Assembly (NCBI RefSeq): GCF_014842925.1
Contig: NZ_JACYXJ010000005.1
Coordinates: 1-64,000, forward strand
Reading direction: 5' to 3'
Source of the DNA: Roseibium polysiphoniae
GTDB taxonomy: Bacteria; Pseudomonadota; Alphaproteobacteria; Rhizobiales; Stappiaceae
Length of the DNA: 64,000 nt
Shown here: in pieces, positions 54,211-63,349 of the stretch
Layout of the letters: each line of letters begins with the position of its first letter
How positions within the stretch are numbered: position 1 is the stretch's first letter
The notes under the pieces: generated by a model
What the model was told of the DNA's origin: nothing
The model's input: only the letters and a program-made list of their open reading frames with translations
Database searches by the model: none
Position numbers and translations under genes: made by a program

Positions 54211-56100
54211 TCAGTTGAAGAAACGCGGACGTTTCGGTTTGTCCTCGTCCTCATCGTCATCAAGTCCCGGATCATCCGGCATTCTGGCGAAAGGCAATTC
54301 GATCGGGATCTTCAGATCCTCATCAGCCGCAGCCTGTTTGTTCGCAGAAGCCGGCGCCCTGATCTCGGTTTCATCGACCACGGTCGCAGCAGTGGCCGTC
54401 TCGGCGCTGGTCCCTGCCTTGGCGGGCGACTTCTCAGCCATATCGCTCTTGTCGGACGCAGGCTCTGCCTTGCTGACGTCTGGCGTGACGGTGGCCGCAA
54501 CAACACCATCGGAGCTGTCTGCGAGGTCCTGTGGACGCTTTGCGTGGCCGACATCATCCGTCGTGCCCTCATAGCCGGCCGTGGCATCCGGGGAGGCCGC
54601 TGACTTTGCAGGTTCCTCCTGCACGGCGGCTGTGACACCAGCCTCCGCCTTGATCACCTCGGGCTCGGCCTCTTTCGCTGAAGCTGTAGTTTGTGGGGTC
54701 TCTTCAGCAACGATGATCGCCGGCTCGACAGTTGCCGTTGCTGTGGTCGCCGACACCACAGGCAAGGCGGGCGCATCAAACATCGCGTCTTCGATCACAT
54801 CACCACGACCATCGTCGTCGAAGCCTGAGGGCGTCTTCCACTCAAACGCATCGAGCTTGCCGGTGATCGGAGAGACCGCCTGCCACTCGCGGGATACGAC
54901 GCCGTCTGCGATCCACGCCTTGTCGAGCGGAGCGTGAACGGCACGCGACAGCCAGTCGCGCATGCGTCCCCGGTCTCCATGCTCGGCTTCTTCCAGCTCC
55001 GCCATCATCAGGAAGGCGCCGCGCACCGGTTCAGAGCGCAGGACCTTTTTCAGTTGCTCCCGCGCTTCATCGAATTCGCGTGCGTCGAGAGCTGCACGGG
55101 CAACGGCCATGGCACCCACATTGGTGTTCGCGCGCTGGCCTGCCAGAGACTTCACGCGTTTCAGACGGTCCACAGCCGAATCGCCGCTGCGGACATGCGC
55201 ATAGGCCTCCGCAAGATCCGGGTGCGGCGAAACCCGCCAGGTGGATTCAATCAGCTTGGAAGCCTTGCGGATTTCGCCCTTGCGGGTCGCAAGCCGCGCG
55301 GCAAGGGCAGCGGCCGGCACCAGATCCAGCGCAAGACCATGCGCTTCCTTCGCCAGCGAATACGCCCGATCCGGCTCGCCGCTCTCAAGGTTCTGGGCAA
55401 GCGCGGTCAGCACCACAGCCCTGTGCCGACGATAGGTTTTCTTGTCGAGCATCTTGGCGGTGTAATTGCGCTCAAGCGTTTTCAGCGCTTCTTCCCAATG
55501 GCTTGCGACCGCCTGATAGCCAAGAACCGCCTTTCCGGCCCATTCCAGGCCAGGCATTTCGCGGGCAGCTTCTTCAGCGTAGTGGCGCGCAGCAACTGGT
55601 TCCTGTTGCCGCTCGGCCTCGATAAAGAGCCCATGCAGGCCGAGTGCCCGCGTCTGCTTTTCTTCCAGCATTGCCTCGAAGCGCTCACGCGCTTCTTCAT
55701 CGCGCCCGGCCAGCTGTGCTGTCTGTGCCAGAAGCAGCTTGGTTGCCGGTTCATCGTTCAAGAGCCGATCCGCATCCAGACCGTGACGGCGCGCCTGTTT
55801 GGCGTTGCCCGTGCCCAGCGCAATCAAGCCACTGGAGAGGGCTTCGTATCCCTTGTCCTTCCGCCGGCGCTTGAAAAAGCGTGTGGCAATCTTCGGCGAG
55901 CGAAGCACCGTAAGCACAATCCAGACCGCCAGGAGAAACGCGATCAGGGCCAATCCCGCGACCAGCCCCACGATCACAGGAGGCTTTTCCCAGACATAGC
56001 CTTGCCAGCTGATCGACACGACGCCCGGCAGATCGGACATCCATGCGAACCCCATGGTCACGGCGAAAAGAATGGCAAAAAAGATCAGGACCCGGATCAT
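54211..56100 (-). CDS. HemY-type membrane protein with TPR repeats
   Basis: 629 aa. Two N-terminal membrane helices (about 3-22 and 42-66) and the HemY_N segment, then TPR-like helical repeats (about 80-420), then a 200-residue Ala/Glu/Thr-rich disordered tail ending in an acidic-to-basic stretch (DDDEDEDKPKRPRFFN). HemY proteins lie next to hemC/hemD and mitofilin in alphaproteobacteria; their role in heme synthesis is unproven. This is not the protoporphyrinogen oxidase also called HemY. The tail makes it longer than the core family (about 400-500). Confidence 0.88.
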   Translation of the reverse strand: MIRVLIFFAILFAVTMGFAWMSDLPGVVSISWQGYVWEKPPVIVGLVAGLALIAFLLAVWIVLTVLRSPKIATRFFKRRRKDKGYEALSSGLIALGTGNAKQARRHGLDADRLLNDEPATKLLLAQTAQLAGRDEEARERFEAMLEEKQTRALGLHGLFIEAERQQEPVAARHYAEEAAREMPGLEWAGKAVLGYQAVASHWEEALKTLERNYTAKMLDKKTYRRHRAVVLTALAQNLESGEPDRAYSLAKEAHGLALDLVPAAALAARLATRKGEIRKASKLIESTWRVSPHPDLAEAYAHVRSGDSAVDRLKRVKSLAGQRANTNVGAMAVARAALDAREFDEAREQLKKVLRSEPVRGAFLMMAELEEAEHGDRGRMRDWLSRAVHAPLDKAWIADGVVSREWQAVSPITGKLDAFEWKTPSGFDDDGRGDVIEDAMFDAPALPVVSATTATATVEPAIIVAEETPQTTASAKEAEPEVIKAEAGVTAAVQEEPAKSAASPDATAGYEGTTDDVGHAKRPQDLADSSDGVVAATVTPDVSKAEPASDKSDMAEKSPAKAGTSAETATAATVVDETEIRAPASANKQAAADEDLKIPIELPFARMPDDPGLDDDEDEDKPKRPRFFN

Positions 56101-56178
56101 TCCGTTAGCTCCTTGGCTTTAACCGGGCACAGTCCGGTCATTCGCTGTCTGCCCAAATGCATGGGCGAAAAATTCGGC

Positions 56179-57954
56179 TCAGCTGTCCTTGCGCGACAGG
56201 GCGTTGAGGACTTCGCTGGAGGCTGCATCAGTCAGGCGGTCAATTGCCACGCGCGCTTCAGCCCGCTGAGCCCAATCCGCACCAACGGCCTTCGCCTCGT
56301 CCGGCAAGGCGGCAAAGGCTTCAAGACCTGCGGCCAGATCACCCTTGGCAACCGCCCGTTCCATCCGCCTCAGGACCGCATCCGGTCCGGTTCCGCTTTC
56401 ATCGCCCGGACCGCGAACCGCGATGATCGACTTGGCGCCCGCCAGAAGGCTGTCGAGCATGTCGCCCGAGCGCGCAGGCTCCGAGAACTTGGCAAACATC
56501 GCACGGGCAACCTCAGGAAATTCGGCGATCAGCACCGATACCGGAGCCACACCGCTCTTCGCATGTGCCTCAAGTGCAGCAAGATCCGTGTCCTTGGGCA
56601 GGCCGGCCTTGACCGCAGCCAGCTCTGTTTCATAAGGCCGTCCGGAATCCACGGCAGATTTCAACGCGGAGACCGACAGGGCACGGGCTGCCACTTCGCG
56701 CGCTGTCGCATCGCCCATGGTCGCCTCGACCGCAGCAAGGCGCTTCGACAAGGCATCGAGCTCTTCGCGTACCTTCGCCAGATCCGCAGTCTGCTTTTCA
56801 CCAGCCGTCCTGATATCGGACGACAGGGTTGCAAGGGTTTCGCTCGCCCGAGCCTGGCTGTCAGCGAGGGTCTTCAGGGAAACGTCAGAGGTGGACACCG
56901 CCGTCTGGGCAGCTTTTGCCGTCGCCTCGACATTTTCCAGCCGGGTCGTCATGTCCGTCAGGCTGGAGGAGACCGCTTCGATCTGCGTTTCAATCCCGCT
57001 GGTCTTGGCAGCCGCGCTTTCCGCAGCCTCAACGCGCTTTTCAAGATCCGTCAGCGCCGTTGGCGCGACACCCGTCTCACCTGTGCCGGCGCTCGTCACC
57101 TGAGCGGAGAGTGTGTCAAAGGCCGATTTCAGATCAGAGACTTCCGTCTCCAGCGCAGCAGATGCAGCAGCCGGCGCGTCAGCGGCCAGTCCTTCGATCC
57201 GCTGTTCGAGACCATCCAGACGATCTGCAACTCCAGCGCCTGCGTCAGGCGTGCTTGCCAGGCTCTCGACTTTCTGCTCCAGCCCGGACAGCCGATCAAG
57301 CGCATCGCTCACGTCAGAATTCAGGGAGGCTGATTGCTCGGGCTGCAACTTCAACAGGCCAGAGACATGAAGGCCGTAAGCGCCGCCGAGAACCACCGCA
57401 CCGCCGATGAGCGCCGCAACCAGAACGCCGAATGCGCCAACACCGCCCTTTTCGCCAGAAGGCGCAGGCGGCGGCGAAAACGACTTGGAACCGGCAGAAC
57501 TGCTCGCGGAAGACGGTTTGGATGTCGACGCCGAGGAGGCTTGTGGCTTGGAAGGCTCGGTCGCGGGCTTTGCCGCCGTCGCACCCGGCGCCGTCTTTGC
57601 GCCTGCTCCCGTGGCCGAAGAAGCAGTGCTCGACGTACTTGTGCTGGAAGAGCGCGCGCTGCTTGACGGTGGGACAGACGAGGGTTTCGGTGGTGTCGTA
57701 CTGCTGCTCGCAGAAGTGGTGGAGGCAGTCGGCGTCGTCGGCTTGGATGTGCTGGCAGCAGTAGGATCAGGTGTCTTTGATCCGACCTTCTCAGGCTTCA
57801 GATCAATCGTGACGGGACGTTTTCCCGCTCCACTGCTTGTTGCAGAAGTCGCTGACGTCGGTTTTGCCGATGTCGAAGAACTGCCAGGACCGGTTCCAGA
57901 ACTGGAAGACGTTCCGCTAGGCTTCTTGCCGGAAGTGTCGTTGTCCGATGCCAT
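56179..57954 (-). CDS. Alphaproteobacterial mitofilin (Mic60-like) protein
   Basis: 591 aa. Residues 1-165 are low-complexity Ser/Thr/Pro/Ala/Lys, then one membrane helix (about 172-195), then a long coiled coil (about 205-410) and a C-terminal helical mitofilin domain (about 420-590; GRPYETELAAVKAGLP). Alphaproteobacterial mitofilin is regarded as the ancestor of Mic60, which shapes crista junctions, and it bends membranes. It lies between hemD and hemY, its usual place. Part of it would face the periplasm. Confidence 0.9.
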   Translation of the reverse strand: MASDNDTSGKKPSGTSSSSGTGPGSSSTSAKPTSATSATSSGAGKRPVTIDLKPEKVGSKTPDPTAASTSKPTTPTASTTSASSSTTPPKPSSVPPSSSARSSSTSTSSTASSATGAGAKTAPGATAAKPATEPSKPQASSASTSKPSSASSSAGSKSFSPPPAPSGEKGGVGAFGVLVAALIGGAVVLGGAYGLHVSGLLKLQPEQSASLNSDVSDALDRLSGLEQKVESLASTPDAGAGVADRLDGLEQRIEGLAADAPAAASAALETEVSDLKSAFDTLSAQVTSAGTGETGVAPTALTDLEKRVEAAESAAAKTSGIETQIEAVSSSLTDMTTRLENVEATAKAAQTAVSTSDVSLKTLADSQARASETLATLSSDIRTAGEKQTADLAKVREELDALSKRLAAVEATMGDATAREVAARALSVSALKSAVDSGRPYETELAAVKAGLPKDTDLAALEAHAKSGVAPVSVLIAEFPEVARAMFAKFSEPARSGDMLDSLLAGAKSIIAVRGPGDESGTGPDAVLRRMERAVAKGDLAAGLEAFAALPDEAKAVGADWAQRAEARVAIDRLTDAASSEVLNALSRKDS

Positions 57955-58088
57955 TTGCTAGTCTCCTCACCGTCCGACGGGCCACGTCGCAAAGCCCGTC
58001 AAACCCACTATACACACCCGCTGCGGGAGCGGTAGAGAAACGGCGGGCGTTTTGCCGCGCTGCGGAAACAACGACTCCACCGCTTCGG

Positions 58089-58796
58089 TTAACAACCTGT
58101 TAAAGCCTGCGCGAACAGTGCCTCTTCAGTTGGGTGCGCCGCAACTTCAACACAAGCCGTATCCGGCAACACCGAGGCAACCTGCTGCGATATCGCAATA
58201 ACGCGCAAGTTGGACAAAAGCCCCATCAGCTCATGATCAGCCAAGGCTGCAAGCAGCGCCTCCGCCGTTCGGCGCGAGTAAAGCAGAAGCGCATCGAGGT
58301 CCTCCGATTTAAGCACCTCCAGAACCGCCGGTTCAAGATCCGTGACGGGGTCCATCCGATAGACTTCGACCAACTCGCAGGCCACAGATCCGCGGCGCAG
58401 ATGGCCTTCCAGATCCCCGGCCCGATCCGCCGCAGCAAGATATAACACGCGGCCCGAAGGCGCCTCTGCCAGGATGAGGTTGACCAGATCTGCAAAGTCA
58501 CCATTTGCCGACAGCACACGGTCAAAGCCCACAGCGCGCATCGCTTCGGCGCTTCGATTGCCCACCGTATAAACGGGCAATTCCAGGAGTGTGGAAAGAT
58601 CGCCGCGGTCGGCAAGCAGTCCGCCAACCCGGCCGCTTGTCACAGCCAGGGCTGACACACCGGCGAGATCCAATACCCCTGGATCGGTCGCCACCATTTT
58701 CAGCATTGGCGCTTCCACCGCCTCATGCCCCAGCGCTCTGAGCCGTGCGGCACTTCGGGCGCAATCTGGTGCAGGGCGCGTGAGAAGGAAGCGCAT
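58089..58796 (-). CDS. hemD: Uroporphyrinogen-III synthase
   Basis: Closes and inverts ring D of hydroxymethylbilane to give uroporphyrinogen III. 235 aa from MRFLLTRPAPD, the family-typical start. HemD sequences are poorly conserved, but LTRPAPDCARSAARLRALGHE, AVTSGRVGGLL and the late LYSRRTAEALL fit. It begins 4 nt after the hemC stop. A 134-bp gap follows before mitofilin, room for an internal promoter. Confidence 0.92.
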   Translation of the reverse strand: MRFLLTRPAPDCARSAARLRALGHEAVEAPMLKMVATDPGVLDLAGVSALAVTSGRVGGLLADRGDLSTLLELPVYTVGNRSAEAMRAVGFDRVLSANGDFADLVNLILAEAPSGRVLYLAAADRAGDLEGHLRRGSVACELVEVYRMDPVTDLEPAVLEVLKSEDLDALLLYSRRTAEALLAALADHELMGLLSNLRVIAISQQVASVLPDTACVEVAAHPTEEALFAQALTGC

Positions 58797-58800
58797 CGGA

Positions 58801-59724
58801 TCAGCTGGCCAGGAAATTCGGTCCGGCGATGGCTTTGAGCGCTTCTCCAGCGTCACGACCAAGGGTGAGGGCGTCCGCTGCCAGTCCCTCGCGGGCGATG
58901 TCATGAACGACCGACCCGTCCGGCTTCAAGATTGTGCCTTTGAAAGTCATCCGGTCACCCTCGACCAGCGCAAGACCACCGATCGGCGTGCGGCAGGAAC
59001 CATCCAATACTGCGAGAAACGCCCGCTCCGCATCGAGCCGCACCTGCGTTTCCTGATCATGGATTGCAGCAAGCAGTTCGAGGGTCCGCGCGTCCTTTTC
59101 ACGGCTTTCAATGCAGATAGCCCCTTGCCCGACAGCGGGGAGAAAGTCATCCGTCTCCAGAAGGCTGGTCACCACGTCACCAAGCCCAAGCCGCTTCAGC
59201 CCTGCATAGGCCAGGAGAGTCGCATCGACCTGACCTTCGGCGAGTTTTTTCAGTCGCGTCTGCACATTGCCGCGATACATAACCACTTCGATGTCCGGGC
59301 GCAGGCGCTTGATCATCGCCTGCCGGCGCAGTGAACTGGACCCGACAACCGCGTTCTGCGGCAGATCCATCAAGGTCTTGGCCTTGTGCGAGATGAACGC
59401 ATCACGCACGTCCTCACGCGGCAGAAAAGCCGTCAGCGCCAGTCCTTCCGGCAACACGGTCGGCATGTCCTTGGACGAATGAACCGCAAGATCAATCCGC
59501 CCGTCCAGCAGCGCTTCCTCGATTTCCTTCGTAAACAGTCCTTTTCCGCCAACTTCGGAAAGCGGCCGATCCTGGATCTGGTCGCCGGACGTCTTGATGA
59601 CGACGATCTCGAAGGCGTCTTCGTCGATCCCATGTGCTGCCATCAGGCGAGCACGTGTCTCCTGAGCCTGGGCAAGAGCGAGAGCGCTTCCACGCGTTCC
59701 GATACGCAAAGGTTTTGATTGCAA
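58801..59724 (-). CDS. hemC: Porphobilinogen deaminase (hydroxymethylbilane synthase)
   Basis: Links four porphobilinogens into hydroxymethylbilane. 307 aa. C244 in GSCRTPIGG binds the dipyrromethane cofactor; the substrate-binding VHSSKDMP and SSLRRQAM segments are intact. The start codon is TTG, since no ATG precedes [13 protein letters not shown] in frame. It is divergent from tsaD across about 105 bp and leads the hemC-hemD-mitofilin-hemY group. Confidence 0.96.
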   Translation of the reverse strand: MQSKPLRIGTRGSALALAQAQETRARLMAAHGIDEDAFEIVVIKTSGDQIQDRPLSEVGGKGLFTKEIEEALLDGRIDLAVHSSKDMPTVLPEGLALTAFLPREDVRDAFISHKAKTLMDLPQNAVVGSSSLRRQAMIKRLRPDIEVVMYRGNVQTRLKKLAEGQVDATLLAYAGLKRLGLGDVVTSLLETDDFLPAVGQGAICIESREKDARTLELLAAIHDQETQVRLDAERAFLAVLDGSCRTPIGGLALVEGDRMTFKGTILKPDGSVVHDIAREGLAADALTLGRDAGEALKAIAGPNFLAS

Positions 59725-59830
59725 GGATCAGCATCCCGATGTTAGGGCGCGCTTGGGGTCACAAACGCAAAGACAACTAAGTCGTCAGATGATAGGCCGT
59801 TGAGTACCATTGGCCAATGCAGCAGAAGCA

Positions 59831-60937
59831 ATGAATTCAGACATTTCCGCTTGCGACATGCCGTCGCTGACAGTCCTGGGCATTGAAACCAGCTGCGATG
59901 AAACCGCAGCAGCGATCGTGCGTGGACCGGCAAATGCTGAAATTCTGTCCAATGTCGTCCGCTCGCAGATCGATGAACACACCGAATTCGGCGGTGTCGT
60001 GCCCGAAATCGCCGCACGCGCGCACATCGAAGTGCTGGATCGCATCGTCGATGAGGCGATGAAAGACGCCGGCTGCGGCTGGGATGACATCGATGCCGTG
60101 GCAGCGACCGCCGGCCCTGGTCTCATCGGCGGCGTCATCGTGGGCCTGATGACCGCCAAAGCCATCGCCATGGCCGCCGGCAAACCACTGGTCGCGGTGA
60201 ACCATCTGGAAGGCCACGCCCTGACGGCGCGCCTGACCGACGACCTTGAATTTCCGTTTCTGCTGCTTCTGGTCTCCGGCGGGCACAGTCAATTTCTCCT
60301 GGTCAAGGGCGTCGGTGACTACGAGCGGCTCGGCACGACAATCGATGATGCGATTGGCGAAGCCTTCGACAAGACCGCCAAGCTCCTCGGCCTGCCCTAC
60401 CCTGGCGGTCCTGCCGTCGAGCGCATGGCGGCACAGGGCGATGTTTCCCGCTTCAAGCTGCCACGGCCGCTTCTGGATCGGCCCGGTCTCGATATGTCCT
60501 TTGCGGGTCTGAAGACCGCACTTCGGACCCAGGCCAAAAAGCTGGAACCCATCGACGACCAGACGGTCGCCGATCTTTGCGCAGGTTTTCAGCGGGCCGT
60601 GGCCGACGTTCTGGCCAGCCGGACCAAATCGGCACTCGCCTTGTTCGAAGACAGATTCCCCGGCCGTCCGCCCGTCGTCGTGGTCGCTGGAGGCGTTGCC
60701 GCGAACAAGGAAATCCGCTCGGCACTCACGAGCACGGCATCGGAAGCCAATGCACGTTTCGTCGCGCCGCCCCTGCAGCTTTGCACCGACAACGCGGCGA
60801 TGATCGCCTGGGCCGGCATCGAAAAAATGCGCCTCGGGCCCGTCGACGACATGGCAACCTCCCCGCGCCCGCGGTGGCCACTGGACCAAACTGCGAGCGG
60901 CGTGCTCGGCTCCGGCAAGAAGGGCGCAAAGGTCTGA
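59831..60937 (+). CDS. tsaD: tRNA N6-adenosine threonylcarbamoyltransferase TsaD
   Basis: Transfers threonylcarbamoyl to A37 of ANN-reading tRNAs. 368 aa. The metal-binding HxxxH is H125 and H129 (NHLEGHA). [25 protein letters not shown] and the late [13 protein letters not shown] are family hallmarks. The ATG at 59831 is chosen; TTG at 59810 and ATG at 59858 are alternatives. It is divergent from hemC. Placement near gpsA, YciI and EVE genes is common in alphaproteobacteria. Confidence 0.96.
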   Translation: MNSDISACDMPSLTVLGIETSCDETAAAIVRGPANAEILSNVVRSQIDEHTEFGGVVPEIAARAHIEVLDRIVDEAMKDAGCGWDDIDAVAATAGPGLIGGVIVGLMTAKAIAMAAGKPLVAVNHLEGHALTARLTDDLEFPFLLLLVSGGHSQFLLVKGVGDYERLGTTIDDAIGEAFDKTAKLLGLPYPGGPAVERMAAQGDVSRFKLPRPLLDRPGLDMSFAGLKTALRTQAKKLEPIDDQTVADLCAGFQRAVADVLASRTKSALALFEDRFPGRPPVVVVAGGVAANKEIRSALTSTASEANARFVAPPLQLCTDNAAMIAWAGIEKMRLGPVDDMATSPRPRWPLDQTASGVLGSGKKGAKV

Positions 60938-61028
60938 TCGGTCAAATGTGCGTGGCTGCAAGCTTGCGGTTTCCCAGCCGCCGGGAAGTTGATAGGTAGT
61001 GTGATCTTTCCTGGCACCGGATTCGATT

Positions 61029-61526
61029 ATGCGCATCTACCACAAGGCCTATGTCTATCTGACCTGTGGCAACAGGCTGCTGGTCTTTGATGAGCCGGAT
61101 ACGCCTGAACTTGGTCTGCAGGTGCCCGGCGGCACCATTGATCCCGGCGAAAGCTACCTGATCGGTGCGCGCCGCGAGTTCATCGAGGAAACCGGCCTCA
61201 CGCTGGACACTGCTTTCGAGCATTTCGCGGACCAGAATCTACCGTTTGAAACCATGACCGCCGATGGCGAAATCCAGGCACCGCTCAACAGGCCCCTCAA
61301 GGGCCGACACTTGCGCAAACTCTACCACGCCACGATCGACACGGCGCCGAAGGAAGAGTGGGAGCATTTCGAAATGAGCCCCAGCAACGGCGGGCCGCCG
61401 ATCCGCTTCCGCTTGTTCTGGCTGGATCTGCATGATCCAAGAGCAATGGACCCCCGCAATTTCTTTGCCGAATTTGGCGCTCAACTGGATCCACTGCGCC
61501 AGCGCATTCAAGGAGCCAGATCATGA
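61029..61526 (+). CDS. Nudix hydrolase
   Basis: 165 aa with a full Nudix box: GGTIDPGESYLIGARREF then EETGL. No neighbouring motif identifies the substrate. The N-terminal HKAYVYLTCGNRLLVFDEP is typical of stand-alone Nudix proteins. It lies 91 bp after tsaD and its last 4 nt overlap gpsA (ATGA), so it is coupled to gpsA. It is distinct in sequence from the mutT protein at 20525-20932. Confidence 0.88.
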   Translation: MRIYHKAYVYLTCGNRLLVFDEPDTPELGLQVPGGTIDPGESYLIGARREFIEETGLTLDTAFEHFADQNLPFETMTADGEIQAPLNRPLKGRHLRKLYHATIDTAPKEEWEHFEMSPSNGGPPIRFRLFWLDLHDPRAMDPRNFFAEFGAQLDPLRQRIQGARS

Positions 61527-62536
61527 GGTCGATCAACAAGACTGCCGTTCTTGGCGGCGGCGCATGGGGCACTGCTCTGGCCTTGACCGCGGCCCGCGCC
61601 GGCCGGCAGGTAACCCTTTGGGCCAGGGATCCAAACGTCGTCTCCGAGATCAGGTCGCGCCAGCATAATCCGCGTTATCTGCCCGGGATTACCTTCGACG
61701 AGAAGATCGAGGCAACCAGCGACTTGCGCGACGTCGGTTCCGCCGATGCGCTGCTTCTGGTGACGCCCGCACAAACCACCCGGGAAACACTGCGCGCACT
61801 TGCTGAAATCGGTAGCTTCGCCGTTCCAATCGTTCTCTGCGCCAAGGGGATCGAGCAAAGCTCTGGCAAGCTGCTTTCGCAGGTCCTTTCCGAGGAACTG
61901 CCGGATGCAATTCCAGCCGTCCTGTCCGGCCCCAGTTTCGCCGATGACGTTGCAAAGGGCCTGCCGACAGCGGTCACCGTAGCCTGCGAAAACAGCGACG
62001 CAGCCGAAATGCTGGCAATTGCCATGGCCGCGCCGTCCTTCCGTCCTTACGCATCAACTGATGTCACCGGCGCGCAGATCGGCGGCGCGCTCAAGAATGT
62101 GCTGGCAATCGCCTGCGGCGCCGTCGTGGGCCGGAAGCTCGGCGCCAGCGCGCAGGCTGCCCTCACCGCCAGAGGCTTTGCTGAACTGACACGACTTGGA
62201 TCAGCGCTCGGCGCTCAAAATGAGACGCTCACCGGACTGTCCGGCCTCGGCGACCTTGTTCTGACCTGTTCTTCGACACAATCGCGCAATTTCCGTTTTG
62301 GCATCGAGTTGGGCGAAGGCCGCAAAGCCGCCGATCTGATCGCAGAGGGCGGCAAATTGGCGGAAGGTGCTCATACAGCCAAGGTTGCCGTCGAGCTCGG
62401 CCGCCGCCACGATGTGGAATTGCCGATTTGCGAAGTCGTCGCGGCGATCATCAGCGGCTCCTTGTCGATCGACAAGGCGCTGACCACCCTCATGTCCCGG
62501 CCCTTGAAGCATGAGGCCGAAAGCGGCCGAAACTGA
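61523..62536 (+). CDS. gpsA: NAD(P)-dependent glycerol-3-phosphate dehydrogenase
   Basis: Makes sn-glycerol 3-phosphate for phospholipids from dihydroxyacetone phosphate. 337 aa. The Rossmann loop GGGAWGTALALTAARAG is at the N-terminus. CAKGIEQSS, AVLSGPSFADDVAKGLPTA and GLSGLGDLVLTC are characteristic, and LKNVLAIACG includes the catalytic lysine. Its ATG overlaps the Nudix gene by 4 nt. The YciI gene follows after 78 bp. Confidence 0.96.
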   Translation: MRSINKTAVLGGGAWGTALALTAARAGRQVTLWARDPNVVSEIRSRQHNPRYLPGITFDEKIEATSDLRDVGSADALLLVTPAQTTRETLRALAEIGSFAVPIVLCAKGIEQSSGKLLSQVLSEELPDAIPAVLSGPSFADDVAKGLPTAVTVACENSDAAEMLAIAMAAPSFRPYASTDVTGAQIGGALKNVLAIACGAVVGRKLGASAQAALTARGFAELTRLGSALGAQNETLTGLSGLGDLVLTCSSTQSRNFRFGIELGEGRKAADLIAEGGKLAEGAHTAKVAVELGRRHDVELPICEVVAAIISGSLSIDKALTTLMSRPLKHEAESGRN

Positions 62537-62614
62537 CCAGGTGTTTTGGCGACCCCCCCATTGAGTTTCGCCAGGGTCAGACCTAACCTCCGCCGAAAAC
62601 AGGAGATCTCTTCA

Positions 62615-62905
62615 ATGCTCTATGCTCTCATCTGCACAGACAAGCCGGGCGCACTTCAAGTCCGCCTCGACAATCGCGCCGCTCATCTCGAGTTTCTCAA
62701 CGGCCTCGGAGATGGTCTCAAGGCAGCCGGTCCCTTCCTGGACGACGACGGCAACATGACCGGATCTCTGGTCGTGATCGAGGCCGCGAACCGCGACGAA
62801 GCCCTGGCCATTTCCCAAGAAGACCCCTATGCGCATGCGGATCTTTTCGAAAGCGTCGAGATCCGTCCGTGGAACTGGGCGGTCAAGAATCCGGAGACAA
62901 AGTAA
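62615..62905 (+). CDS. YciI family protein
   Basis: 96 aa, a single YciI (YCII-related, dimeric ferredoxin-like alpha+beta) domain: MLYALICTDKPGALQVR, RAAHLEFLNGLG, AGPFLDDDGNMTGSLVVIEA and the His/Asp pair in DPYAHADLF. Relatives may act as small hydrolases or dehydratases, but the role is unknown. AGGAG lies 9 nt before the ATG. It abuts the EVE gene with no gap. Confidence 0.92.
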   Translation: MLYALICTDKPGALQVRLDNRAAHLEFLNGLGDGLKAAGPFLDDDGNMTGSLVVIEAANRDEALAISQEDPYAHADLFESVEIRPWNWAVKNPETK

Positions 62906-63331
62906 GTGCAGTACTGGCTAATCAAGTCCGAGCCGGACAAATGGTCCTGGGAACAGCAGAAGGCCAAGGGCGAAGAAGGCGAGCCCTGGGACGGCATTCG
63001 CAACTACCAGGCGCGCAACAACATGCGGGCGATGGAAATCGGCGACAAGGCTTTCTTCTATCATTCCAACATCGGCAAGGAAGTTGTCGGCGTCGTCGAG
63101 GTCTGCAGTGAAATTCATCCGGACCCGAAGACGGACGACCCGCGTTGGGAATGCGTCGACTTCAAAGCCGTCTGCGACATTCCCAAGCCCGTCACCCTGG
63201 CAGATGTCAAGGCCGAGCCACGGCTTGCCGACATGTCGCTCGTCACCTCGATGCGTCTGTCGGTCCAGCCGGTCAAGGAAGATGAGTGGAACCTCGTTTG
63301 CGAAATGGGCGGGCTGGACAAACCGGCCTGA
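62906..63331 (+). CDS. EVE-domain protein
   Basis: 141 aa, GTG start directly after the YciI stop. The N-terminal YWLIKSEPDKWSWE and WDGIRNYQARNNMR are the EVE (PUA-like) signature, with FFYHSNIGKEVVGVVEV in the middle. EVE domains recognise modified bases in DNA or RNA; bacterial single-domain proteins are widespread, but their target is not established here. It is translationally coupled to YciI and precedes a methyltransferase gene by 18 nt. Confidence 0.93.
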   Translation: MQYWLIKSEPDKWSWEQQKAKGEEGEPWDGIRNYQARNNMRAMEIGDKAFFYHSNIGKEVVGVVEVCSEIHPDPKTDDPRWECVDFKAVCDIPKPVTLADVKAEPRLADMSLVTSMRLSVQPVKEDEWNLVCEMGGLDKPA

Positions 63332-63349
63332 CACGATCGGAGCACGGAT

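Noticed and set aside
54934..57333. 799-codon open frame antisense to hemY and mitofilin
   Set aside because: It spans two well-supported genes and their gap, and is full of Arg/Gln/Ser composition typical of antisense frames.
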